Origin: Thermoguttaceae bacterium
GTDB lineage: Bacteria > Planctomycetota > Planctomycetia > Pirellulales > Thermoguttaceae
Length of the DNA stretch: 60,209 bases
Direction: 5' to 3'
NCBI GenBank assembly: GCA_017557195.1
Contig: JAFZAL010000034.1
Coordinates: 1 to 60,209 of the forward strand
The first letter of the stretch is position 1. Every line of letters begins with the position of its first letter. The notes below the pieces were generated by a model. That model was not told where the DNA came from and did no database searches. It saw only the letters and a list, made by a program, of their open reading frames with translations. Shown here one piece after another: positions 24,541-31,890 of this stretch. The translations under genes and the position numbers were made by a program.

Positions 24541-24694
24541 GCTGAAAAGCGCTTTAAGTGGATGCCGACAAGGAATGTCGGAAAGAGAGTTTCAGCAAAA
24601 ATGGTTTTACGAGCTGAAAACCGCTTTAAGTGGATGCGCCGACCAGAGGTCGGAAAGAGAGTTTCAGCAATGACGCTATCCGTTACTCGCGTCA
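24541..24694 (-). promoter_or_regulatory. Tandem structured leader motif upstream of porin 3 (copies C1 and C2)
   Basis: C2 (24613-24668) and C1 (24541-24596) follow each other on the minus strand, 16 nt apart, both matching GCTGAAA-CTCTCTTT-CCGAC-N6/7-GTCGG-C-ATCCACTTAAAGCG-N-TTTTCAGC (read in parts). The upstream hairpin GACGC...GCGTC with loop GAGTAACGGATA (24671-24694) is present only once. Inner stems differ only in the loop. A doubled aptamer-like motif resembles the arrangement of tandem riboswitches, where it sharpens the response. Confidence 0.65.
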
Positions 24695-24733
24695 ATCTCA
24701 ATTTGATTTTTTAAAATCTGTATCCGCTTGAGA

Positions 24734-24770
24734 TGGTATACAAATCGGAATATTATCGAAATTACTTTAG
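24734..24770 (-). promoter_or_regulatory. Conserved upstream block of porin 3
   Basis: CTAAAGTAATTTCGATAATATTCCGATTTG followed by TATACCATCTCAA on the minus strand; the same block precedes porins 1 and 2. TATACC may be the -10. Confidence 0.45.
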
Positions 24771-24881
24771 AAATTTCTTAAATTTAGAAAAACAATACGT
24801 AATAACATATTTGCGAACAATTGAAACGCGGAACGTGATAATACGCATTACGAATTTAGAATGATCTTCTCCCCGCGCCTC

Positions 24882-24909
24882 TTGTAAAATATTCTCATCT
24901 GATTATAAT
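24882..24909 (+). promoter_or_regulatory. Promoter of the phosphoribosyltransferase gene
   Basis: TTGTAA at 24882-24887, 16-nt spacer, TATAAT at 24904-24909, 24 nt before the ATG at 24934. Confidence 0.65.
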
Positions 24910-24933
24910 ATTGTATATGAAAGGAGAAAAGCC

Positions 24934-25467
24934 ATGGAACCGAAAATCCTGTATTCCGCTAAAGAGATAGCTGAGCACGTTTCGAGTTTGGCGCGGCAGA
25001 TTGACGAATGGTATTCCCCCGTCGGAGTCTGTACGCCGGAACGGCCGCTGTTGGCGATCGCCATTTTGAAAGGCGCTGTTATTTTCGCCGCCGACCTCGT
25101 CCGCGAAATGAAAACGCCGCTGGATATCGATTTCATTCGAGCGTCCAGTTACGGAAACGCCACTCATACCAGCGGGACGGTTACCATTCAACATTCGTCT
25201 TCCATAAGCATGGAACGGCGTCACGTCCTGCTCATCGAAGACATCGTCGATTCCGGCTGGACGATTAACAAGTTGCGGGAGTACTGTATGCGAAACGGCG
25301 CGTCGTCCGTTAAGGTTGCCGCTTTGATTGACAAGCCTGAACGGCGGGAAGCCGACGTCGTGGTCGATTTCCCTGGAATGCCCGCTCCCGACCGGTTCCT
25401 CTACGGCTACGGCATGGACGCTGCAGAACGGTACAGAAATTTACCGGATATTTGGATGCAAGATTAG
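24934..25467 (+). CDS. hpt: Hypoxanthine (guanine) phosphoribosyltransferase
   Basis: 177 residues. The PRPP-binding motif is VLLIEDIVDSGWT (about 99-111), with ILKGAVIFAADL upstream (the PPi loop LKG) and DFIRASSYGN in the flexible-loop region; the C-terminal end with FLYGYGMDAAERYRNLPDIW is typical of HPRT. It salvages hypoxanthine and guanine to IMP and GMP in the cytoplasm. Start supported by AAAGGAG ahead of the ATG. The stop codon TAG begins the following heptamer repeat. Confidence 0.92.
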   Translation: MEPKILYSAKEIAEHVSSLARQIDEWYSPVGVCTPERPLLAIAILKGAVIFAADLVREMKTPLDIDFIRASSYGNATHTSGTVTIQHSSSISMERRHVLLIEDIVDSGWTINKLREYCMRNGASSVKVAALIDKPERREADVVVDFPGMPAPDRFLYGYGMDAAERYRNLPDIWMQD

Positions 25468-25635
25468 GGAATAGGGAGTAGGGAGTAGTTACAAGTTTTT
25501 AGTGGTTAGTGGTTAGTACGCAAGCGTTCATCAAACTTACCACTTACCACTTACAACTTACCACTCTCTAAACCATTCCCTATTCCCTGTTCCCTCCTAT
25601 TCCCTATTCCCCATTCCCTACTCCCTATTCCCTAA
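25464..25635. repeat. Compound heptamer-period repeat, locus 7
   Basis: Three nested families in one locus: TAGGGAA/TAGGGAG/TAGGGAG, then TTAGTGG/TTAGTGG with the inverse TTACCAC/TTACCAC/TTACAAC/TTACCAC separated by a ~25-nt loop, then CTATTCC/CTGTTCC/CTATTCC/CCATTCC/CTACTCC/CTATTCC. The inner arm pair lies inside the outer pair, so a hairpin within a hairpin can form. The repeat starts at the upstream stop codon and ends 2 nt before the next ATG (25637). Confidence 0.9.
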
Positions 25636-25636
25636 C

Positions 25637-26680
25637 ATGCGATCAATACTTTTTACTCTGCTGACGTTATTCTCGACGATCCTGTTTGCTCAGGAGGGAA
25701 CTTTTAACGGCAAAGACGCCGCGTACTGGACGGGTCGATTGACCAAAACAGAATCGACGGAAAACCTTCAAAACAGAACGCGATGGTATGCGGGATACGC
25801 TCTGGGAGAAATTGGGGCGCCGGCATCGTCCGCCGTAGACGCGTTGTGCGAACGGTTGCTGGATATCAAAGAATACGAGTATACGCGAGCGGTCTGCGCT
25901 TGGGCTTTAGGGCGAATTCAGGACAAAAAGGCGATTCCCGCTTTGACCGAAGCGCTCAAATCCAAAATGGACGCCGTTCGCATCTCAACCGCTCAGTCGT
26001 TAGGCGCTTTTGGAGCGGACGCAGAATCGGCAGCAGAATCGTTGTCTGCTCTGCTGGACGGAAAACCGCTTGACGGGTCAGAACCGGAATCCGGCGACGC
26101 TCCTCAATCGGAATTGATAGAACCCGTCAAGGCGGCTGTCGCAGCGGCGTTATGGAAAGTCGCCCCGACTGATTCGCCAAACGCTCAGAAGGGAAAAGAC
26201 GCTTTGTTGGGCATGCTCAAAAAGAACTCAACTCTCAATCGTATCGCCGCGCTGTCGGAACTGATTTCCTTGGCGCAGGACGACGACAAAGATTTATCCG
26301 ATTTCTATCGAACGATGGCGATTCTTTTGGAAAAATCCGGTTCAGACGACATCGCTCGCGACTGCGGAACGATTCTTATGCTCAAAAAGCAGTACGACGC
26401 TGTTCACGATTTGCTGGCAAATGAAAACGACGTCGCCCGCCGCCGCGCCTTGCGCGCTATTTGTCTGTATAAAGAAAAGGGAATTGCCGACGATTATACA
26501 ATTCCCGTTGAAAGCGTTCTGCCGCTGGCGGAAGCCGAAAACGATTTAACTCGCGTTTGGGCGATTCGCGCTTTAGGGCTGGCAATGGATAACACAGACG
26601 CAGAATCCGCCGTCGTCAAAGCGGTTGAAGACGAAAACGTCTACGTTAAAAAAGCGGCAAGAAAAGCGCTGAAGAATTAG
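25637..26680 (+). CDS. Secreted HEAT-repeat protein
   Basis: 347 residues: a signal peptide (MRSILFTLLTLFSTILFAQ) followed by tandem HEAT-like helical hairpins (for example RWYAGYALGEIGAPASSAVDAL, AVCAWALGRIQDKKAIPALTEAL, AVRISTAQSLGAFG, and a final VWAIRALGLAM...NVYVKKAARKAL). HEAT solenoids mediate protein-protein contacts; partner and process are unknown. Downstream of hpt and separated from it only by repeat DNA, so co-transcription is likely though function is probably unrelated. The stop AAT-TAG joins the next repeat. Confidence 0.75.
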   Translation: MRSILFTLLTLFSTILFAQEGTFNGKDAAYWTGRLTKTESTENLQNRTRWYAGYALGEIGAPASSAVDALCERLLDIKEYEYTRAVCAWALGRIQDKKAIPALTEALKSKMDAVRISTAQSLGAFGADAESAAESLSALLDGKPLDGSEPESGDAPQSELIEPVKAAVAAALWKVAPTDSPNAQKGKDALLGMLKKNSTLNRIAALSELISLAQDDDKDLSDFYRTMAILLEKSGSDDIARDCGTILMLKKQYDAVHDLLANENDVARRRALRAICLYKEKGIADDYTIPVESVLPLAEAENDLTRVWAIRALGLAMDNTDAESAVVKAVEDENVYVKKAARKALKN

Positions 26681-26824
26681 GCAGTAGGCAGTAGGCAATA
26701 GGCAGTAGTGAGGCGCTTCGCGCCAATTACTATTAGGGAGTAGGAAATCGGGAATAGGGAGCAGTTTTTAAATTCGCCGCAGGCGAAACACTACTGCCTA
26801 CTGCCTCTTGCCTACTGCCTTCTG
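26678..26824. repeat. Heptamer-period repeat, locus 8
   Basis: TAGGCAG/TAGGCAG/TAGGCAA/TAGGCAG, then the palindrome GGCGC-TTC-GCGCC, then GGGAGTA/GGAAATC/GGGAATA/GGGAGCA, core AATTCGCC-GCA-GGCGAA, and right arm CTACTGC/CTACTGC/CTCTTGC/CTACTGC. It looks like two elements fused head to tail. It separates two convergent genes. Confidence 0.9.
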
Positions 26825-28225
26825 TCAGTCCTTGGGCTTATTTACCAGCTTGGATAAGCTCTTGCCGTAACTGCCATCGGGATGAAGGGCGTTCGCCCAA
26901 AAGTTCTGTTCGCTCAGCGGCGTTGTTTTGACAAATTCCCAATGACGCTTGACCTGTTCCGAAGCGTCGTCCTGTGCAAAGAATTCGTTGAGCTTCTGAC
27001 CGTCCGTCATCTTTTGCCCTCCGAAACTAAACCGAGGGTTGATAAACTTCTCAAACTCTTTGACGGTCTGTTTTCCGCTCGAGTTAATCAGCTTTTCTTT
27101 AATGAGCGTATCGAGAACGGCTCCGGAAAAAGTGTTACAGTTAATCGTTTTGACGTTATTGTCTGTATACGGTACGGGGCTGTAAACCATGCCGTCTGGA
27201 AAGCGATCGTTAAACGTCTGCTTGAATTCCACAATGCGATTCCATGCTTTGTTGACGTCTGTTACAGGAATTTGTTTCAGCTGCAGCGCAGGGGCTGGCA
27301 AGTCGTTGGACGAATGACCGGCAAGATAGTTCTTCAATGCGTTGACGTCAAAATCGTATGCGTTTTCCCGAGGATAACATCGGCTTTGGTAGTTGGTAAA
27401 GCCGTCTACGTCAGGAACCGCCATGCTGATCATGTTGACGTAATAACCACGCTGGAGTTTGGTAAACCGCAGCGGTTTCAGCCCCAGCTTTTCCCGCTGG
27501 GCGTTGTCTCCTCTCGGGTCTTTGGTTATCAAACAGAACCCGGAATGGGAAAACCCGCCGCAGCGCGACGAATAAATATTGATCCCTGCTACATTATAGG
27601 TGGTGTTGTTTGTATAAAGATAAACGCCGCATTCCAGTTCCTTGTCCTTATAGGGAATTGAGGGACGGCACAAAACGGCTGTTCCGATGCAGGTTATAAA
27701 TATCGGGAACAGAATCAAAACGATTCCTGTACGAAAACGAATATCGCGATGTCGTTTAGAGTGTATCACGCGTTCGCTTTTTCTCAACAACAACGTAATC
27801 AATATTAAAATAAAACTGATTACAAGAATGGCTTCCAGCAAAAGCCAGATTTGAAAATCCGGGTTCTTTTTGAGATGACAGGTATAATAATAGTCGTCAA
27901 ACGAAAGCCCCTGGAAGAAACCGCTTAAAGCAGCGACCAGTATTATCAACGCTATCCAGAGCAGAGGAAAAAGAATGTATCCTAACAGACATTCTATTAA
28001 CCAGCTGAGCTTTGATGGCGAGGCTTTTGTTTCTTCGTTGGGAACGTTTGGCGTTTTTTCTGTTACGTCCTCTTCGTTCTTTTTACGTGAAAAACAGAAA
28101 TTGATTATTCCGAATCCTGTCAACGCGATTATTGCGCTTAGAAGTCCGAGAATCGCCCCCAAGCCAACGCCGAAATAGCGGGCTAACAGGTCTGGTTCGT
28201 ATGAAGATAACAGGGAATTGAACAT
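26825..28225 (-). CDS. Multi-pass membrane protein of unknown function
   Basis: 466 residues. Four hydrophobic segments lie in the N-terminal half: about 12-42, 75-108, 128-147 and 168-188. The rest (about 190-466) is a soluble, presumably extracytoplasmic domain with GGFSHSGFC and TINCNTFSGAVLDTLI, where Cys and Asn/Thr residues could be part of a hydrolase site but no known catalytic triad is convincing. I do not recognise a family. It stands alone between convergent and co-directional genes with repeats on both sides. Confidence 0.6.
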   Translation of the reverse strand: MFNSLLSSYEPDLLARYFGVGLGAILGLLSAIIALTGFGIINFCFSRKKNEEDVTEKTPNVPNEETKASPSKLSWLIECLLGYILFPLLWIALIILVAALSGFFQGLSFDDYYYTCHLKKNPDFQIWLLLEAILVISFILILITLLLRKSERVIHSKRHRDIRFRTGIVLILFPIFITCIGTAVLCRPSIPYKDKELECGVYLYTNNTTYNVAGINIYSSRCGGFSHSGFCLITKDPRGDNAQREKLGLKPLRFTKLQRGYYVNMISMAVPDVDGFTNYQSRCYPRENAYDFDVNALKNYLAGHSSNDLPAPALQLKQIPVTDVNKAWNRIVEFKQTFNDRFPDGMVYSPVPYTDNNVKTINCNTFSGAVLDTLIKEKLINSSGKQTVKEFEKFINPRFSFGGQKMTDGQKLNEFFAQDDASEQVKRHWEFVKTTPLSEQNFWANALHPDGSYGKSLSKLVNKPKD

Positions 28226-28227
28226 CT

Positions 28228-28262
28228 TCGGGAGTGGGGAATAGGGAGTATTTTCTGAGGCG
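28228..28262. repeat. Short heptamer repeat remnant, locus 9
   Basis: GGGAGTG/GGGAATA/GGGAGTA followed by TTTTCTGAGGCGCTTTGC. The complement of TGAGGCGCTTTGC occurs again inside the repeat insertion of the 1481-residue ORF (about 48898-48910), showing that modules are shared between loci. Confidence 0.7.
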
Positions 28263-28267
28263 CTTTG

Positions 28268-29329
28268 CTATCCTAAAATTCTTTTCGATCCTTCGCCGGG
28301 GATTTCTCGCGCCAGACGGGGAACGGCGTAGCCGGGAAGCCGGTTGCGTATCTCTGCGATTAGCTCCAGCGCGGTTTTGTCGTCGACGACGAAATGCGCC
28401 GCGCCGGCGACGTGGTCTAACAAATGCAGGTAGTACGGAACGACGCTGCAGTCGATGAGCTTTTCGTACAGCGCGCAAAGGGCGTCGGCGGAATCGTTGA
28501 CCCCTTTGAGCAGCGTTCCCTGTTGAAGCATGACGGCGCCGGTGGCTCTCAAGCGGTTAAACGCCCGGACGACTTCGTCGTCGATTTCGTTGGCGTGGTT
28601 GACGTGCGAGACGAAAACCAGCGTTCTCTTTTTCTCGACGACTTCCGAAAAAATTCTCAAAAGCTCGTCGTCAATGCGGGGCGGATAGTAAATCGTCATT
28701 CGGGAATGGATGCGGATTCGCTTTACATGCTCAATCGCCAGCAAGCGGTCGAAAAGTTCGCGAAGCTGTCCGTTGTCCAGCCGAAGGGGATCGCCCCCGG
28801 AAAGAATGACCTCGTTGACGTCTGACGAATTTTGTATAAAGTCAATTGCAGAAAGTAGATGTGGAATCTGGCTATCCGACGTTTGACAGCTGGAAACGCC
28901 GTTTTGAGCGGTTTCTCCAGACTCGTTTTCTTCGCTATTTTTCAACGAAAAGCGTCGAAAACAGAACCGACAGGCGCCTCCGCAGGCGTTGGAAGCGATG
29001 AGCAAAACCCGTCCGGAATATTTTGCCAGTAAATTTTGCCCCCTATACTGTTCTTTTAACGGATTTCTGGTATAATCAGGAGGACTGGAAAGCTCATCGG
29101 CAGACGGAAGCGTCTGCAAGAGGAGCGGATCGCGCGGGTTTCCCGGCTCAATTCGCCTTGCGAAACAGCGGGTAACTCGCACCGGCTGAACCTCCGCCGC
29201 AGCGTCTAATACGGCTAATGCGTCAGGCGCGCCGGGAAGCTGGCAAATCTGGTCGGCTGATATGCGCGCAAACGCCAGCAGTTCAGCCGGAGAACTCAGA
29301 ATTTCATCAGGATGCGGGAATTGGTACAT
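28268..29329 (-). CDS. epmB: EF-P (R)-beta-lysine forming enzyme EpmB (radical SAM, KamA family)
   Basis: 353 residues. The radical-SAM cluster motif CGGACRFCFRR (about 113-123) is followed by SGGDPL (SAM binding, about 178-183), and the C-terminus REIPGEGSKRILG matches the EpmB/KamA ending. EpmB converts (S)-alpha-lysine to (R)-beta-lysine, which EpmA attaches to a conserved Lys of EF-P. It is divergent from efp with 51 nt between the start codons, so the enzyme and its target share a control region. PLP-binding Lys is expected but not verified here. Confidence 0.9.
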   Translation of the reverse strand: MYQFPHPDEILSSPAELLAFARISADQICQLPGAPDALAVLDAAAEVQPVRVTRCFARRIEPGNPRDPLLLQTLPSADELSSPPDYTRNPLKEQYRGQNLLAKYSGRVLLIASNACGGACRFCFRRFSLKNSEENESGETAQNGVSSCQTSDSQIPHLLSAIDFIQNSSDVNEVILSGGDPLRLDNGQLRELFDRLLAIEHVKRIRIHSRMTIYYPPRIDDELLRIFSEVVEKKRTLVFVSHVNHANEIDDEVVRAFNRLRATGAVMLQQGTLLKGVNDSADALCALYEKLIDCSVVPYYLHLLDHVAGAAHFVVDDKTALELIAEIRNRLPGYAVPRLAREIPGEGSKRILG

Positions 29330-29348
29330 GATTCACGCATATTATAAT
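29321..29348 (+). promoter_or_regulatory. Candidate efp promoter
   Basis: TTGGTA at 29321-29326, 16-nt spacer, TATAAT at 29343-29348. It overlaps the 5' end of the divergent epmB gene. Confidence 0.5.
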
Positions 29349-29380
29349 CAATATTTTTTTTAAGAAAAGGACTACTTACC

Positions 29381-29950
29381 GTGACAACGTACAATACCAG
29401 CGACTTCCGTAAAGGATTGAAGGTTCAAATTGACGGCGACCCGTACATCATGACTGAATGCAACTTCGTCAAGCCGGGCAAAGGACAGGCTCTCTACAAG
29501 TGCAAGCTCCGCAACCTCATTCGCGGCACGATTCTTGACCGCACCTGGAAGAGCGGCGATACCATCGAAGGCACCGACATCGAAGAAATCGACGCCCAGT
29601 TCCTCTACACTCAGGGCGACACCTACGTCTTCATGAACAACGAAACCTACGATCAGTACGAGCTGACCAAGGATTTGGTTGACGACGCCTGGAAGTATCT
29701 CAAAGAAGGCATGGTTTGCACGATGATGCTCCACAACAACAACCCGCTGGGAGTTACGCCGCCCAACCACGTCGTTCTGGAAATCGCCTTTGCGGAACCC
29801 GCCGTTCGCGGAAACACCGCTACCAACGTTACCAAAACCGCCAAGCTCGAAACCGGCGCTGACATCATCGTCCCGAACTTTGTCGAACAGGGCGAAAAGA
29901 TCAAAGTCGACACCCGAACCGGCGAATACATTGAAAGAGTTAAGGAGTAG
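29381..29950 (+). CDS. efp: Elongation factor P
   Basis: 189 residues with a GTG start at 29381 (TTYNTSDFRKGLKVQIDG). The three beta-barrel domains are present. The modification loop is KPGKGQA (about residues 30-36), where Lys in the second K position is the known beta-lysylation site when EpmA/EpmB are present. EF-P relieves ribosome stalling at poly-Pro. The final residues ERVKE and the stop TAG run into a heptamer repeat. AAGGAC lies ahead of the start. Confidence 0.95.
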   Translation: MTTYNTSDFRKGLKVQIDGDPYIMTECNFVKPGKGQALYKCKLRNLIRGTILDRTWKSGDTIEGTDIEEIDAQFLYTQGDTYVFMNNETYDQYELTKDLVDDAWKYLKEGMVCTMMLHNNNPLGVTPPNHVVLEIAFAEPAVRGNTATNVTKTAKLETGADIIVPNFVEQGEKIKVDTRTGEYIERVKE

Positions 29951-30066
29951 GCAATAGGGAATAGGGAATAGAGATTCGCCTTCGGCGAATTTAAAAACTA
30001 CTCCCTACTCCCCACTCCCTACTCCCTAAACCTCTCGCAACTCGTAACTCGCAACTCGCAACTTAA
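29945..30066. repeat. Heptamer-period hairpin repeat, locus 10
   Basis: Starts at the efp stop: GGAGTAG/GCAATAG/GGAATAG/GGAATAG, core GATTCGCC-TTC-GGCGAATT, right arm CTACTCC/CTACTCC/CCACTCC/CTACTCC, then CTCGCAA/CTCGTAA/CTCGCAA/CTCGCAA units and ATG at 30068. It joins the three unit types in one locus, with no space for a Shine-Dalgarno sequence. Confidence 0.9.
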
Positions 30067-30067
30067 A

Positions 30068-31405
30068 ATGTACATTCCTTACACTCATTCAGACGAACAG
30101 AAGATGCTCGAAGCGATTGGCGTTTCGAGCGTAGAAGAACTCTTTGCTCATATTCCGGACGCGGACAAGCTTCATCGACCGCTCGACCTGCCGGAAGGCA
30201 TGACGGAAATGGAAGCGGACGCGGACATTCACCGTCTGGCAGCGAAAAACGTCGGGGCGTCGAAGGCGACCTGTTTCCTCGGGGCGGGCTGTTACGACCA
30301 CTTTATTCCCGCTGTGGTCGATTTCGTCGCCAGCAGAAGCGAGTTCCTCACGTCTTATACGCCCTATCAGGCGGAAGTCGCTCAAGGCAACCTGCAAGTC
30401 ATTTTTGAATACCAGACGATGGTCTGCGACCTGACCGGCATGGACGTTTCCAACGCGGGCATGTACGACGGCGGAACGGCTTTTACAGAAGCGGCTCTGC
30501 TCACCGCGGCAGGGAACCCCAAGGCGAAAACGCTCGTCGTGGCGGGCACGATTCACCCGGAATACATGGAAATTCTCAAGACGTACACGTCTGGACTGGA
30601 TTTGACGCTGGACGTTGTCGGTTGCAAAGACGGCGCGATTGACATGGACGAACTGAAAAGCAAAGTCGTCTCCGGCGTCGCCGCCGTTTTGGTTGCCAGC
30701 CCCAACTTCTTCGGGATTCTGGAAGACGTTCCCTCCATTGCAGAACTGGCTCATGCCGTTGGCGCGGCGCTGGTCGTTGCGACTGAACCGACGTCTTTGG
30801 GATTGCTCAAACGTCCCGGCGACATGGGCGCGGACGTTGTAACATGCGACGGTCAGCCGCTGGGCAACCCGATGTCCTACGGCGGTCCCCATCTGGGAAT
30901 TCTTGCCGTTAGAGAGAAGTACTTGCGCCGCATGCCGGGCCGACTGGTTGGTCAAACGACAGACCGCAACGGAAACCGTTGCTGGGTCTTAACGCTTCAG
31001 ACGCGTGAACAGCACATTCGTCGAGAAAAGGCGACGTCCAACATCTGCTCCAACCAGGCTCTCATGACGCTCCGCACGACGGTTTATCTGTCCCTGCTGG
31101 GGCCGGAAGGACTGAAAGAACTCAGTACTCAAATCGCCTCCAAGGCAGACTACGCAGCAAAGAAACTCGCTGCCGTCGACGGTTTGGAACTGCGCTTCCC
31201 GAACCAGCCGTTCTTCCAGGAATTTGTCGTTCGCGTCAAAGACGGCGATGTTCAGAAACGTCTTTCCGCCGCGCTGGACAAGGGCATTTTCGCCGGCGTC
31301 GATTTAGGGCGATGGTTCCCGGACCTGTCCGACTGCTTCATGGTCGCCGTTACAGAAAAGCGCACCAAAGAGGAAATTGACGCTCTGGCTGAGGCATTGA
31401 GGTAG
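30068..31405 (+). CDS. gcvPA: Glycine dehydrogenase (decarboxylating) subunit 1
   Basis: 445 residues, matching the N-terminal half of GcvP in organisms with a split P-protein: MYIPYTHSDEQKMLEAIGVSSVEELF, FLGAGCYDHF, TPYQAEVAQG and NAGMYDGGTA are typical of the PLP fold family in subunit 1. Subunit 2, which carries the PLP Lys, is not in the window. Together they decarboxylate glycine and pass the aminomethyl group to GcvH. The gene follows efp with a repeat between them; a functional link to EF-P is not expected. Confidence 0.94.
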   Translation: MYIPYTHSDEQKMLEAIGVSSVEELFAHIPDADKLHRPLDLPEGMTEMEADADIHRLAAKNVGASKATCFLGAGCYDHFIPAVVDFVASRSEFLTSYTPYQAEVAQGNLQVIFEYQTMVCDLTGMDVSNAGMYDGGTAFTEAALLTAAGNPKAKTLVVAGTIHPEYMEILKTYTSGLDLTLDVVGCKDGAIDMDELKSKVVSGVAAVLVASPNFFGILEDVPSIAELAHAVGAALVVATEPTSLGLLKRPGDMGADVVTCDGQPLGNPMSYGGPHLGILAVREKYLRRMPGRLVGQTTDRNGNRCWVLTLQTREQHIRREKATSNICSNQALMTLRTTVYLSLLGPEGLKELSTQIASKADYAAKKLAAVDGLELRFPNQPFFQEFVVRVKDGDVQKRLSAALDKGIFAGVDLGRWFPDLSDCFMVAVTEKRTKEEIDALAEALR

Positions 31406-31890
31406 TTAGTAGTCTAATTTATTCCCTACCTAAAGTTTTTTGGAAAGGGGAGTTTGAGGGGAAGAACCTTTTTTTCAAAAAAGGGCGGCGAGGCGCCGCT
31501 CCCAATCCGCGCTGCCGCGCGAGACGTATTATAACCGCTCCCGTTGGTCGCTTTTATTATTCCCTTACTAAAGTTTTTTGGAAAGGGGAGTCTGAGGGGA
31601 AGAACCTTTTTTTCAAAAAAGGTTTTCCCCTCATATTATTTACTTTTTATTTACTTTGAAAAAACTTCTACAATAGGGAGCCAGCTTGCTGGCGACCGAA
31701 AGTTTTTTCAAGGTAACTCATTTGTCAACCCTCTCTGTTTTAAATTCCAAAAGTTTTCGAAAAAACTTGTACTTATCTTCGATAAAAATGATTTTTATGC
31801 TATAATATATAGAAAAGCAATAATAGTATAAGTGTAATTGTTGCAATATCTATCCGATTTAATTCCCCCCATATATTTATACGAATCAAA
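31406..31890. repeat. Mosaic intergenic repeat region downstream of gcvPA
   Basis: No gene is seen. A 62-bp direct repeat lies at 31421-31482 and about 31560-31622 (CTAAAGTTTTTTGGAAAGGGGAG plus GAGGGGAAGAACC and a T-run, about two differences). The second copy continues into a hairpin (31594-31632), while the first is interrupted by GC-rich palindromes (31483-31545). A further imperfect 17-bp inverted repeat (31651-31667 with 31700-31716, TTACTTTGAAAAAACTT) encloses a small GCCAGC/GCTGGC hairpin. The plus-strand promoter of the next gene is at 31798-31806 (TGCTATAAT). Confidence 0.6.
31798..31806 (+). promoter_or_regulatory. Extended -10 promoter of the LamG PEP-CTERM gene
   Basis: TGCTATAAT (TGnTATAAT) 85 nt before the ATG. 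No good -35 is seen. The giant PEP-CTERM gene at 53453 has an identical type of element (TGTTATAAT at 53367-53375). Confidence 0.5.

Noticed and set aside
24453-24714. Small ORFs over the porin 3 leader
   Set aside because: They are created by the doubled leader motif, overlap each other on both strands and lack an RBS or known domain.
25464-25635. CRISPR array from the short regular repeats
   Set aside because: Units are 7 nt long without spacers and the arms are complementary; no cas genes are in the window.
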